Assembly: GCF_030297135.1 (NCBI RefSeq)
Contig: NZ_AP028066.1
Span: 62,001 to 126,000, forward strand
Direction of reading: 5' to 3'
Length of the DNA: 64,000 nucleotides
DNA from: Pseudoalteromonas apostichopi
Lineage (GTDB): Bacteria > Pseudomonadota > Gammaproteobacteria > Enterobacterales > Alteromonadaceae
Below the pieces are notes generated by a model. That model worked only from the letters and a program-made list of their open reading frames with translations. It searched no databases and had not been told where the DNA came from. A program made the translations under genes and the position numbers. This document shows positions 34,289-42,553 of this stretch, piece after piece (the stretch's first letter is position 1; each line of letters begins with the position of its first letter).

Positions 34289-36223
34289 TTAAACTTTAAA
34301 CTGACTTACTAAGTCTTTAAGGTGCTGGGCACGGGACAATAAACTTTGCGTACCGCGTTGTTGCTGTTCTGCATTATTATGGATTTGCATGGCACTGTCT
34401 GAAATATCATGTGCTGACTGATTAATATGTTCAACAACCGTACCTTGCTCTTCTGTGGCTGCAGCAACCTGATGATTACCTTGACTGATAATTTCAAACT
34501 TCTGCTGTATAGACTGAAGTGCAGACACCGCAACATGCGTAAGTTCAGTGACTTTTTGGCTACTTTGCGTACCTTCGGCAATCGCTTCTTGTGATTGCAA
34601 TGACGAGCTTTGTAAGCGCGAAATTTGCTCTCTAATTTCAGAAGTTGATGTTTGCGTGCGCTGCGCAAGTGAGCGCACTTCATCTGCTACCACCGCAAAA
34701 CCACGGCCTTGCTCGCCAGCACGAGCAGCTTCAATTGCAGCATTGAGTGCCAATAAATTAGTTTGCTCAGAAATCGCATTGATCACTTCAACAACCGAGT
34801 TGATCTCTGCAGCTTGATTTGCAAATTCACCGATACTTTGATCAACCGTACTCAAAATATCATTTAGTTCATTCATAGTTTGTGCTGTGGCAGCCATACT
34901 CTGATTGGTTTGTACGGTTTCTCTTACCGCTTCTTCTGTGTCGCTTGCTGTGCGATGAGCAATATCAGACACCTCATTAATTGTTTGTCCCATCTGTGTA
35001 ATAGCAGTTGCAACTTGGTCTGTTTGCGCGCGTTGATCTTCAGTGGCAACAAACGTTTTATTGGCAAAGTTCGCAAGGTCGTCAATACCCTCTCGCATTG
35101 CTTGCTCAGTGACACTGATTTCATCTACCAACTCGGCTACTTTACCTATAATTGCATTAAAGCCCTTAGCAAGATGCCCTAACTCATTATCAACACTGTC
35201 ATCTAAGCGTTTTGTTAAGTCACCACCGTGGCCCGCCATACCAAGTAGCTCGTCACCAACACTGCGTATTTTCTTACTGAGCCAATTCGCAAAATAAAGC
35301 GTCAGCACTAAGAAGATGCCTGCAAGCACGACACTCACAATAATCGACATCCAAACGACAGTATTAATTGCACTTGATATCTCTTGGCGTGGCTGAATCG
35401 CCACAAGAGTAAGACCAGTACCTTCAATCGGCATAACACCAGCGTAAACATCTTCGTCTGCGAGCTCGACTTGCGATAGTGTAAAGCCAGTGTGTTTACT
35501 ACTCAGAAAATCTTGTAATGTGCTTAATGAAGCCACACTGGTAACTTGTTTACCAATATAAGCATCATTTGCGTGTGCAATAATTCGCTTGCTATCATCA
35601 ATTAAAAATAAATAACCTTGCTCGCCAATTTTACGCGACGTGACAATGCTAGAAATATCTGAAATATCATAACCAAGCCCTGCAACACCTAGGCGTTGCC
35701 CAGCTATTTCAACTAAAGTATTCACGTATAAAGTGAGGTGTCCGCCCTGCTCACTAACATCTAATGCGAGCGCTTGGCGTTTATCTGAACTGATAAAGTC
35801 AAAAAACCAACTGTCTCTTGGTTCATTTTTAGAGATAGACTTAAAAAAGCCTTCTTGCGTGTAATAACTCATTGAGTTTTTACTCACCCAAAACACCGAT
35901 GAGGCACCGCTTTTTCTTTGTAAGTCTGCAAAATACGCCATTACACGTTGATGAATAGGCGAGCTTTTTTCGCCTTCGGTCATCCAAGTATGCAAAATTT
36001 GATTTTCGGCTAACGACTGTGACACAGAGATGGGGTAACGCATTTGAGCATCAACTTCCGCAGCCACTTTACCCACAGCGTCAGGCAATAATTGCTTTTC
36101 TGTTTGTTGGTAATAAAGCCGAGAAAATTGGCTGGTATTGATTAAAGCGCTAACCACAGTGACAACAAACAATGCAATTAACACAAAACTAATAAAAATA
36201 GTACGCAGCGATAAGTTTCGCAT
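34289..36223 (-). CDS. Methyl-accepting chemotaxis protein with Cache-type sensor
   Basis: A 644-aa chemoreceptor of standard layout. A membrane helix at about 10-30 is followed by a large periplasmic sensor (about 31-285) of the dCache type, containing SVFWVSKNSMSYYTQEGFFK, DSWFFDFISS, GLGYDISDISSIV and GYLFLIDDSKRIIAHANDAY. A second helix lies at about 288-312. HAMP (TKRLDDSVDNELGHLAKGFN) and the cytoplasmic signalling domain with EQTNLLALNAAIEAARAGEQ and GRGFAVVADEVRSLAQRT complete it. dCache sensors usually bind amino acids, organic acids or amines; the ligand here is unknown. It is monocistronic, with a strong terminator downstream. Confidence 0.93.
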   Translation of the reverse strand: MRNLSLRTIFISFVLIALFVVTVVSALINTSQFSRLYYQQTEKQLLPDAVGKVAAEVDAQMRYPISVSQSLAENQILHTWMTEGEKSSPIHQRVMAYFADLQRKSGASSVFWVSKNSMSYYTQEGFFKSISKNEPRDSWFFDFISSDKRQALALDVSEQGGHLTLYVNTLVEIAGQRLGVAGLGYDISDISSIVTSRKIGEQGYLFLIDDSKRIIAHANDAYIGKQVTSVASLSTLQDFLSSKHTGFTLSQVELADEDVYAGVMPIEGTGLTLVAIQPRQEISSAINTVVWMSIIVSVVLAGIFLVLTLYFANWLSKKIRSVGDELLGMAGHGGDLTKRLDDSVDNELGHLAKGFNAIIGKVAELVDEISVTEQAMREGIDDLANFANKTFVATEDQRAQTDQVATAITQMGQTINEVSDIAHRTASDTEEAVRETVQTNQSMAATAQTMNELNDILSTVDQSIGEFANQAAEINSVVEVINAISEQTNLLALNAAIEAARAGEQGRGFAVVADEVRSLAQRTQTSTSEIREQISRLQSSSLQSQEAIAEGTQSSQKVTELTHVAVSALQSIQQKFEIISQGNHQVAAATEEQGTVVEHINQSAHDISDSAMQIHNNAEQQQRGTQSLLSRAQHLKDLVSQFKV

Positions 36224-36451
36224 TCAGCAGCCTCATACTTAATGGGGGGTTTTAGTTTCAGATCATCCTTGCGTCCTATTTGAAATTTTAGTTAACAAAT
36301 TCGTGTTAAGCAATTGCTAGTTAAGCTTTTATTATTGTTTTTTGGTAAATAGTTATCAAACTCAAATATTATCGGAACAAACACCAATTTGTACCGATTT
36401 AATAATTAAAGTAATACCTGACAGGCATCAACTAGATCAAAGTAGCACTAA

Positions 36452-37417
36452 CTATGATTCAGCTATTATTGCCATTTTTTGCTTGTACACTTTTGGCGAC
36501 ATACCATACCAGCGATTAAAGGCATGATGAAATGCACTAATCTCTGAATAGCCACATAAAAAGGCAATTTCTGTTACTGACAGATCAGTTTCGTTTAATA
36601 ATGAAACACTTTTTTGCTGCCTTAAACTTGCTAGTTCTTTACTAAAACTTGTGCCCTCTTTTGCAAGTCGGCGTTGCAACGTTTTTTCACTCATATTAAG
36701 TGCTTTTGCCATTGCTTTACTGTTGGTTTGCCCTTGAATTAAATGCTCTTCGATTAAAATTCTCAGCACCTGCGTTACATTGGTTTGCGTCACCAGTTTC
36801 ATCTGACCTGATAACACAGGTTTACTATCGGTTTCTTCACTAAAAAATAGGCTATGGGTATGCGAGCCGTATTCAACTTTGCAGTTAAAGTGCTCATTAA
36901 TTTCACTGTGTGGCTCTTTACGCTTTAGGCAAATTCGCGTTGGGTGCCACTCTTTTCCCTTTACAGTACGCGCTATTTTTAAACAAAACGCCATCGGTGC
37001 TTCGTAGCTTAGCAGCGACATATCGCGCTCACCATCACTAAAGTTAAAGCGAAGTTCATACTCACTTCCATGATCAATGAGTGACACATTATGTGTGTCG
37101 CCCATTAATTTTTGATAACGCAATATAAGCCGAAAAGCACTCAGTAACTGTGTTGCTTGAACAATAGCCATACCAACCACCGGAATAGCGCGCACATTCA
37201 TGTTACTGCCAACATAAAGACCTAAATGAGTGTTTGGTAACATCGCTTGCGCCTGCTTCCAAAGCGAACTAACACTGGCTTGTGGGTATCGGGCTGTTTG
37301 ACTGCTTAATTCTGCTAAAGGAATATTTGCTCCTGCAAACAACTCATTGATTGGTAAGCCCTGCCATTTAAACGATTCAGCCATAGCGCGTAGCCACCAA
37401 CTTGATAAGGTTCTCAT
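36452..37417 (-). CDS. AraC-family transcriptional regulator (Arabinose_bd-type N-terminus)
   Basis: A 321-aa DNA-binding protein. The C-terminal 100 residues hold two helix-turn-helix units, ALNMSEKTLQRRLAKEGTSF and VTEIAFLCGYSEISAFHHAF, followed by the family signature RWYGMSPKVYKQ. The N-terminal 200 residues match the ligand domain of the OruR/ArgR-like AraC group. It is divergent from the DUF962 and class II aldolase genes, with about 97 bp between the starts, so it may regulate them (inference). Its ligand is unknown. Confidence 0.9.
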   Translation of the reverse strand: MRTLSSWWLRAMAESFKWQGLPINELFAGANIPLAELSSQTARYPQASVSSLWKQAQAMLPNTHLGLYVGSNMNVRAIPVVGMAIVQATQLLSAFRLILRYQKLMGDTHNVSLIDHGSEYELRFNFSDGERDMSLLSYEAPMAFCLKIARTVKGKEWHPTRICLKRKEPHSEINEHFNCKVEYGSHTHSLFFSEETDSKPVLSGQMKLVTQTNVTQVLRILIEEHLIQGQTNSKAMAKALNMSEKTLQRRLAKEGTSFSKELASLRQQKSVSLLNETDLSVTEIAFLCGYSEISAFHHAFNRWYGMSPKVYKQKMAIIAES

Positions 37418-37514
37418 TCGCGTCCCAAATAAACAATTTAATGACCTATATTATCAAGTAAACAAAATAATAAAAGCCTATTGTTAACATGTTATTATCA
37501 ACGGAGACAGCAAT

Positions 37515-37835
37515 ATGGGCACTGTAGCAAGTAAACGCGAGTTCGCGAGTTTTAAAGAGTTTTACCCTTATTACTTACAAGAACACAAAAATAAAGTCTG
37601 TCGGCGCTTACATTTCATTGGCAGTTGGTTTGTTTTGGCAATTTTGTTTGCCGCTATTTATCAGCAGCAATATAGCTGGATAATTTTATGCCCGGTGGTG
37701 GGCTATGGCTTTGCTTGGGTTGGTCATTTCTTCTTTGAGAAAAATCGTCCAGCAACGTTTACCCACCCTTTTTATAGCTTTATTGGTGATTGGGTAATGT
37801 TTAAAGACATTATTGTTCGCAAAGTACCATTTTAG
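37515..37835 (+). CDS. DUF962 / Mpo1-like membrane protein
   Basis: A 106-aa protein with two or three membrane segments and the DUF962 signature: a basic start with LHFIGSW, then GYGFAWVGHFFFEKNRPATF and HPFYSFIGDWVMF. The yeast relative Mpo1 is an Fe(II)-dependent dioxygenase in the alpha-oxidation of 2-hydroxy fatty acids; conserved His residues, including LHF and GHFF, would bind the iron. A role in fatty acid handling here is inference by homology. The RBS is GGAGA. It is 8 bp upstream of the class II aldolase gene and probably in one operon with it. Confidence 0.8.
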   Translation: MGTVASKREFASFKEFYPYYLQEHKNKVCRRLHFIGSWFVLAILFAAIYQQQYSWIILCPVVGYGFAWVGHFFFEKNRPATFTHPFYSFIGDWVMFKDIIVRKVPF

Positions 37836-37843
37836 AAAAAACC

Positions 37844-38593
37844 ATGACTATAAAACACACTGTATCAGAGCAAGAATGGAAAGCTCGTGTTGAGCTAGCT
37901 GCCGCGTATCGCCTAGTTGCTTTATGTGGCTGGGATGATTTAATTTTTACCCATATTTCAATGCGTGTTCCCGGCACAGACAACGAATTTTTGATAAATC
38001 CATATGGCATGATGTTTCACGAAATTACTGCATCAAGTCTCATCAAGGTAGATCAGCAATGTAATAAGCTGCATGACAGTGAATACCCTGTTAATCCTGC
38101 GGGGTTTAATATCCATAGCTGTATTCATATGGCGCGTGATGATGCCCATTGCGTTATTCACACCCACTCACTCAATGGCACGGCGGTGTCTGCAAACAAA
38201 GACGGCTTATTGCCTATCTCTCAGCAAGCTGTTGTTGTGCACTCAGGTTTGGGTTATCACGACTACGAAGGCATAGCCCTTAACCCTGCTGAGCAAGACC
38301 GTTTAGTGAATGACCTAGGCACGAATAACTTTCTAATGCTACGTAATCATGGCCTATTAACAGTAGGTAAAACGGTCGCTGATGCATTTTTGTTTATGTA
38401 TGTTTTTGAAGCTGCATGCGCTGTACAAACTCGTACTTCACAAAATACCGAGCAACTCGTACAAGTACCTAGCGCGATTATTGATGGTATCAAAGGGCAA
38501 ACAGAAATTGCCACTAAGGGACTGGGTGGAGCAATTGCTTGGCCTGCCTTGTTACGCTTATTAAATAGCAAAAGCCCCGGTTACGATGAGTAA
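37844..38593 (+). CDS. Class II aldolase/adducin family protein
   Basis: A 249-aa cytosolic protein of the zinc-dependent class II aldolase family. Visible motifs are LVALCGWDDLIFTHISMRVP, EFLINPYGMMFHEI, the metal-binding HTHS (VIHTHSLNGTAVSA), a further His in QQAVVVHSGLGYHDYEG, and LMLRNHGLLTVGKTVADAF. Proteins of about 250 aa close to adducin are common in bacteria, but their substrates are mostly unknown. It is second in an operon with the DUF962 gene and opposite an AraC regulator. Confidence 0.88.
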   Translation: MTIKHTVSEQEWKARVELAAAYRLVALCGWDDLIFTHISMRVPGTDNEFLINPYGMMFHEITASSLIKVDQQCNKLHDSEYPVNPAGFNIHSCIHMARDDAHCVIHTHSLNGTAVSANKDGLLPISQQAVVVHSGLGYHDYEGIALNPAEQDRLVNDLGTNNFLMLRNHGLLTVGKTVADAFLFMYVFEAACAVQTRTSQNTEQLVQVPSAIIDGIKGQTEIATKGLGGAIAWPALLRLLNSKSPGYDE

Positions 38594-39060
38594 GGAAACA
38601 CCCTACACATTAATAGCATGGCTATAATAGGGCTGCTTTTGCCAAAATCATGCTTATATGACAAAAAAAAATGAACTTTTAAGTGGAGGCTGGTTTACAT
38701 AATGACACTCTCGCTACTTTAATTGCTAGCACAATAATCAATAATGCTGCCATGGCAATTCCCGGAGCGATTTATCAATGTTTGTAATTTATTTAGCGCT
38801 CAGCATACAAAAACAGCCTTACTAACATCTGTAAAAAAGCCAAAAGTGACCACTACAATAGTTTAAAAAATAATGATACTTAAAAATAGCTAACCAAACT
38901 TAATAACAAAGTTCATCAACCATCTTCATTATTATTTTTTTAATTACTTTTCAAAATCATACCTAAATCATTAGTTGTAATTTTATCTTTGTGGTTAGTC
39001 TTGTTTATTAAGATTTTTTCGTCCACTATCAATTTATGGCTTGTTATATAGGGACATATT
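38594..39060 (+). other. 467-bp intergenic region holding a gene remnant and the promoter of the diguanylate cyclase
   Basis: Apart from the transporter fragment listed at 38683-38787, this region is AT-rich and without a sustained reading frame. The last 150 bp before the PAS-GGDEF gene must hold its promoter; only weak -35/-10 matches are visible. Confidence 0.4.
38683..38787 (+). pseudogene. Remnant of a BASS-family (bile acid:sodium symporter) transporter
   Basis: An in-frame run of 34 codons reads VEAGLHNDTLATLIASTIIN, then NAAMAIPGAIYQCL and a stop. This strongly resembles the conserved late part of bacterial BASS transporters, where an IE-x-G-x-QN motif is followed about 20 residues later by a PAAIPGAIYS-like helix. 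A stop codon lies directly before the fragment in frame, and no start or upstream homology is present, so it can only be a decayed piece. The match is from memory of the family pattern and was not searched. Confidence 0.5.
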
Positions 39061-39966
39061 ATGGCCGAATTTAATACAACTAAATTACCTGTGCATATTG
39101 CTGAGTTAAAGTTTGCACTCGATAACGTACCCGCATACGTTTATATAAAAAATGAACTCGGACATTACGTTTATGCAAATAAACTGACTCTAGACTTATT
39201 TGCATGTTCTGCTCAAGAATTACAATATAAAACCGATACCGACTTTTTCCCTCGCCCAGATGCCAAAAAACTCGCCAAAATCGATAAACGAGTACTCAGC
39301 GGAGAGCGAACACGAGAAGAAGTTGAGTTGACTTTTCCAGGTGGGCACACGTTTATTTTTTGGGAAGTAAAAACCCCTATTTTTTGTGACTCAGAGCCAA
39401 ACAAAGTAATTGGCATTTTAGGCATTGCAACTGACATTACTGAACGAAAATACCATGAACAACAACTCCTCTATGCTGCCTCTACCGATCCCTTAACTGA
39501 ACTTTTAAATCGCCGCTATTTTTATATTCGCTTATCACTCGCGTTAGAAATGAGTAAGCGCGACCAAAGTTATGGTGCTGTAATATTTATTGACCTCAAT
39601 AAATTCAAAAAATTAAACGACCAATATGGCCACAATACAGGCGACGCTTATCTTGTTGAAATTGCCAATAGAATGAAAGCCACTGTGCGCGAGAAAGACT
39701 GTTTAGCCCGCATTGGTGGCGACGAATTTATAGTCTTACTTGAAGGCCTAGGTCGTGATGAGCAAACAGCCAAACACAACGCCCATCGCGTTGCTGATAA
39801 ACTACAAACCGCTATCGAAATTAAATTTATTCATCAAGATATTAACTACAAAGGCTCTGCCAGTGTTGGCGTCACCATGTTTTTAGGCACACAAGAAACA
39901 GCCGATGAAATTGTGGCGCAAGCTGATCAGCATATGTATATGATAAAACATACACTTACCGATTAA
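39061..39966 (+). CDS. PAS-GGDEF diguanylate cyclase
   Basis: A 301-aa soluble protein that should make c-di-GMP from GTP. A PAS domain covers about 10-130 (VPAYVYIKNELGHYVYANKL, ending in ATDITERKYHEQ). The GGDEF domain follows: DPLTELLNRRYF, IDLNKFKKLNDQYGHNTGD, and an intact active site RIGGDEFIVLLEG. An RxxD product-inhibition site (REKD) is five residues before GGDEF. There is no membrane segment, so it senses an internal signal through the PAS domain. It has its own upstream region and stands alone. Confidence 0.93.
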   Translation: MAEFNTTKLPVHIAELKFALDNVPAYVYIKNELGHYVYANKLTLDLFACSAQELQYKTDTDFFPRPDAKKLAKIDKRVLSGERTREEVELTFPGGHTFIFWEVKTPIFCDSEPNKVIGILGIATDITERKYHEQQLLYAASTDPLTELLNRRYFYIRLSLALEMSKRDQSYGAVIFIDLNKFKKLNDQYGHNTGDAYLVEIANRMKATVREKDCLARIGGDEFIVLLEGLGRDEQTAKHNAHRVADKLQTAIEIKFIHQDINYKGSASVGVTMFLGTQETADEIVAQADQHMYMIKHTLTD

Positions 39967-40098
39967 ACGAGCCGTAGGTTTGTACTCAACAAAATGAGGC
40001 AACTCTAAAACCAGTACCGATTACAAATCATTAGCCTGCTTTGCTTTGTGGTGGTAATCTGAGTGGCAAAATAATATTAACTGTATTAAGGAAAGTAC

Positions 40099-41052
40099 AT
40101 GGATCCCATTTCTAGCATTTTAGACCTTTTGTTAAATGTAGAAGTCTTTCTTCTAATTTTTGTTTTAGTGCTACTAAAAAGTAGCGTTAAATTTGTGCCG
40201 CAAAATCGTGCCTGGTTAATCGAACGTTTCGGTAAATACCATTCAACCAAAGAAGCGGGCTTAAACTTTATTGTGCCATTTATCGACCGTATTGCCGCTG
40301 ATCGCAGCTTAAAAGAACAAGCGCAAGATGTGCCTTCTCAGTCTGCTATCACGAAAGATAATATCTCGCTTATCGTCGACGGTGTGCTGTATTTCCGCGT
40401 GCTTGACCCGTATAAAGCCACATATGGTGTTGATGACTATGTGTTTGCGGTTACTCAGCTATCGCAAACGACGATGCGTTCTGAACTTGGTAAAATGGAA
40501 CTCGATAAAACCTTTGAAGAGCGCGACATGTTAAACACCAACATAGTTACCGCGATTAACCAAGCTTCTGAGCCTTGGGGAATTCAGGTTTTACGTTACG
40601 AAATTAAAGACATTGTGCCACCAAACTCTGTAATGGAAGCCATGGAAGCACAAATGAAAGCTGAGCGTGTAAAACGTGCGCAGATTTTAGAGTCTGAAGG
40701 TGACCGTCAATCTGCCATCAACGTGGCAGAAGGTAAAAAGCAAGCGCAAGTCCTTGCTGCCGAAGCTGAAAAAGCAGAGCAAATTTTACGCGCCGAAGGT
40801 GAAGCAAAAGCGATTATCGCTGTTGCTGAAGCGCAAGCAGATGCACTGCGTAAAGTAGGTGAAGCAGCGGATACAGAGCAAGGTCAAAAAGCAATTCAAC
40901 TCGACTTAGCAACTAAAGCTATTGCTGCTAAAGAAGCGATTGCTCGTGAGTCATCTGTGGTATTACTTCCTGAAAGTGGTACTGATGCAAGCTCACTGGT
41001 TGCTCAAGGGATGTCTATTATTAACTCTTTGAATAAAAAGCAAAAAAGTTAG
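40099..41052 (+). CDS. qmcA: SPFH/band 7 membrane protein, QmcA-like
   Basis: A 317-aa protein with one N-terminal membrane helix (VEVFLLIFVLVLLKSSV), then an SPFH domain (KFVPQNRAWLIERFGKYHST, LIVDGVLYFRVLDPYKATYG, ERDMLNTNIVTAINQASEPW) and a long Ala/Glu-rich coiled coil that drives oligomerisation (about 190-270). It belongs to the stomatin-like group linked with membrane microdomains and protease control. It lies 8 bp before an NfeD-family gene, the usual partner, and RBS AAGGA precedes its ATG. The two probably form one complex. Confidence 0.92.
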   Translation: MDPISSILDLLLNVEVFLLIFVLVLLKSSVKFVPQNRAWLIERFGKYHSTKEAGLNFIVPFIDRIAADRSLKEQAQDVPSQSAITKDNISLIVDGVLYFRVLDPYKATYGVDDYVFAVTQLSQTTMRSELGKMELDKTFEERDMLNTNIVTAINQASEPWGIQVLRYEIKDIVPPNSVMEAMEAQMKAERVKRAQILESEGDRQSAINVAEGKKQAQVLAAEAEKAEQILRAEGEAKAIIAVAEAQADALRKVGEAADTEQGQKAIQLDLATKAIAAKEAIARESSVVLLPESGTDASSLVAQGMSIINSLNKKQKS

Positions 41053-41060
41053 GTGAACTG

Positions 41061-41513
41061 ATGGCATTTTTAGATACCCATTTAGCCGAAGCATTGATGA
41101 TTATAGGTGTTATCGCGCTAATTGTTGAAGTTGCTGTACTGGGTATGAGTACCTATGTACTACTGTTTTTAGGCTTATCTTTATTTGCCAGTGGCTTATT
41201 AATGAATATAGGCTTACTTGATACGAGTTACACCACCGCGCTTTGGAGCAATATAGTGTTTACTCTAGGCTTTGCTGTAGTGCTTTGGAAACCACTCAAA
41301 CGCATGCAAGATAAAACCGATACTAAGCCAATACATAGCGATTTTGCTGAGCTTACCTTTATCGTGAACGCTGATGTTGATGATAAAGGGTTAACCACGC
41401 ATCAGTATTCGGGTATTACATGGCAATTAAAAAGTCAGTCTCCCATTGCTGCGGGTAGTACTGTAAAAGTGACCGACAAACAAGTTGGCGTACTTTGGGT
41501 AGAAGCGGTATAA
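41061..41513 (+). CDS. NfeD-family membrane protein (short form, YbbK-like)
   Basis: A 150-aa protein with about three or four membrane segments in residues 8-90 (ALMIIGVIALIVEVAVLG, YVLLFLGLSLFASGLL, NIVFTLGFAVVLW) and a C-terminal beta-rich OB-fold domain (SGITWQLKSQSPIAAGSTVKV, GVLWVEAV). The short NfeD form has no ClpP-like protease domain. It follows the SPFH gene with an 8-bp gap, and the pair is a widespread membrane-organising module. Confidence 0.9.
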   Translation: MAFLDTHLAEALMIIGVIALIVEVAVLGMSTYVLLFLGLSLFASGLLMNIGLLDTSYTTALWSNIVFTLGFAVVLWKPLKRMQDKTDTKPIHSDFAELTFIVNADVDDKGLTTHQYSGITWQLKSQSPIAAGSTVKVTDKQVGVLWVEAV

Positions 41514-41535
41514 GAGCAATGCGTAAAAACAGTTA

Positions 41536-41601
41536 ATTAGAGTTGAAACTCTATTTAGTTTTGTAACCGTGTTTGCTATGGTTAGAAGCACTCACGGTTA
41601 C
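41536..41601 (+). promoter_or_regulatory. Weak terminator hairpin followed by a 9-bp inverted repeat upstream of the patatin gene
   Basis: TAGAGT (41538-41543) pairs with ACTCTA (41548-41553), followed by a T-rich stretch; this may end the qmcA operon. Right after it, GTAACCGTG (41563-41571) is repeated in inverse as CACGGTTAC (41593-41601), a perfect 9-bp inverted repeat with a 21-nt gap. It ends 16 bp before the patatin start codon and could be an operator or a leader hairpin. Confidence 0.4.
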
Positions 41602-41617
41602 AAGCAAGGTTGCGAAA

Positions 41618-42454
41618 ATGAACAATAACAAGGCACTGGTTGTAGAAGGTGGCGCAATGCGTGGTATTTTTGCCACTGGCGTTCTGGATGCTTTTATTAA
41701 GGCTAATTACCAACCTTTTAATCAATGCTATGGTGTTTCTGCCGGAGCCACAAACATTGCCGCCTATTTGTGCGCCCAATACAAACGTAACCATGCGGTG
41801 ATTACCGATTACTCTTGCCGACCTGAATTTATTGATTTTGTTCGTTTTATTAAAGGTGGCCACCTGTTTGATTTAGACTGGCTGTGGCAAGAAACCATCC
41901 GTGATATTCGCCTTGATCTCGACACCTTCAAAAAGCAAGCCAGTGAGTTTTACATTGTTACAACCAATATACAAACTGGACAAGCAGAGTACTTAAAAGC
42001 TAGTGCAGCTCATCTTGAAGAGCAATTAAAAGCCTCATGTGCTCTCCCTATTGCTTATCGAGAATTTCCCATTATCGACAATTTACAACTCACTGATGGC
42101 GGCGTCGCTGATTCTATTCCAATTCGCAAAGCATACGAGATGGGTAATAAAGAAATCACCGTTATTTTATCTCAACCTCTTGGCTATAAGAAAAAGCCAG
42201 CTAAAGCGCCTTGGCTTGTAAAGCGTCTTTATAAGAGAACTCCAGCATTAGCTGAAGCAACCCTCAGACGCGCAGAAAATTACAATCAAAGTATTGATTT
42301 TATTACCAACCCGCCAAGCGATTGTAAAATTAATATTATTGCACCCCCACCTAACTTTGCTGTTGGTCGAACAACAAAATCATTTGAAAAACTCAGTGCG
42401 GGTTATGAAATGGGCTTAAATGCGGGTGCACATTTTTTAACTCAAATTGCCTAA
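41618..42454 (+). CDS. Patatin-like phospholipase / acyl hydrolase
   Basis: A 278-aa cytosolic lipid acyl hydrolase with a Ser-Asp dyad. Visible are the oxyanion-hole motif VEGGAMRGIFATGVLDAF, the nucleophile elbow GVSAGA (GxSxG) and the Asp in LTDGGVADSIPI. I choose the ATG at 41618 with AAGG upstream; an in-frame TTG at 41573 would add 15 residues that do not fit the family and would span the inverted repeat. It resembles the YjjU-type group. There is no signal peptide. The substrate lipid is unknown. Confidence 0.87.
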   Translation: MNNNKALVVEGGAMRGIFATGVLDAFIKANYQPFNQCYGVSAGATNIAAYLCAQYKRNHAVITDYSCRPEFIDFVRFIKGGHLFDLDWLWQETIRDIRLDLDTFKKQASEFYIVTTNIQTGQAEYLKASAAHLEEQLKASCALPIAYREFPIIDNLQLTDGGVADSIPIRKAYEMGNKEITVILSQPLGYKKKPAKAPWLVKRLYKRTPALAEATLRRAENYNQSIDFITNPPSDCKINIIAPPPNFAVGRTTKSFEKLSAGYEMGLNAGAHFLTQIA

Positions 42455-42553
42455 TACCCTATATGAACTAATACACTAAAAAAGGAACAATCTTCAAGCG
42501 TTTTCGATGTCATTGGCTATACTTTAAATAGTTATGTTAGCCAAGGATTGACC

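Noticed and set aside
34309..35297. Several long antisense frames within the chemoreceptor gene
   Set aside because: They are shadows caused by the strongly biased Ala/Glu/Gln composition of MCP signalling domains. The same shadows appear at equivalent places in the other MCP genes.
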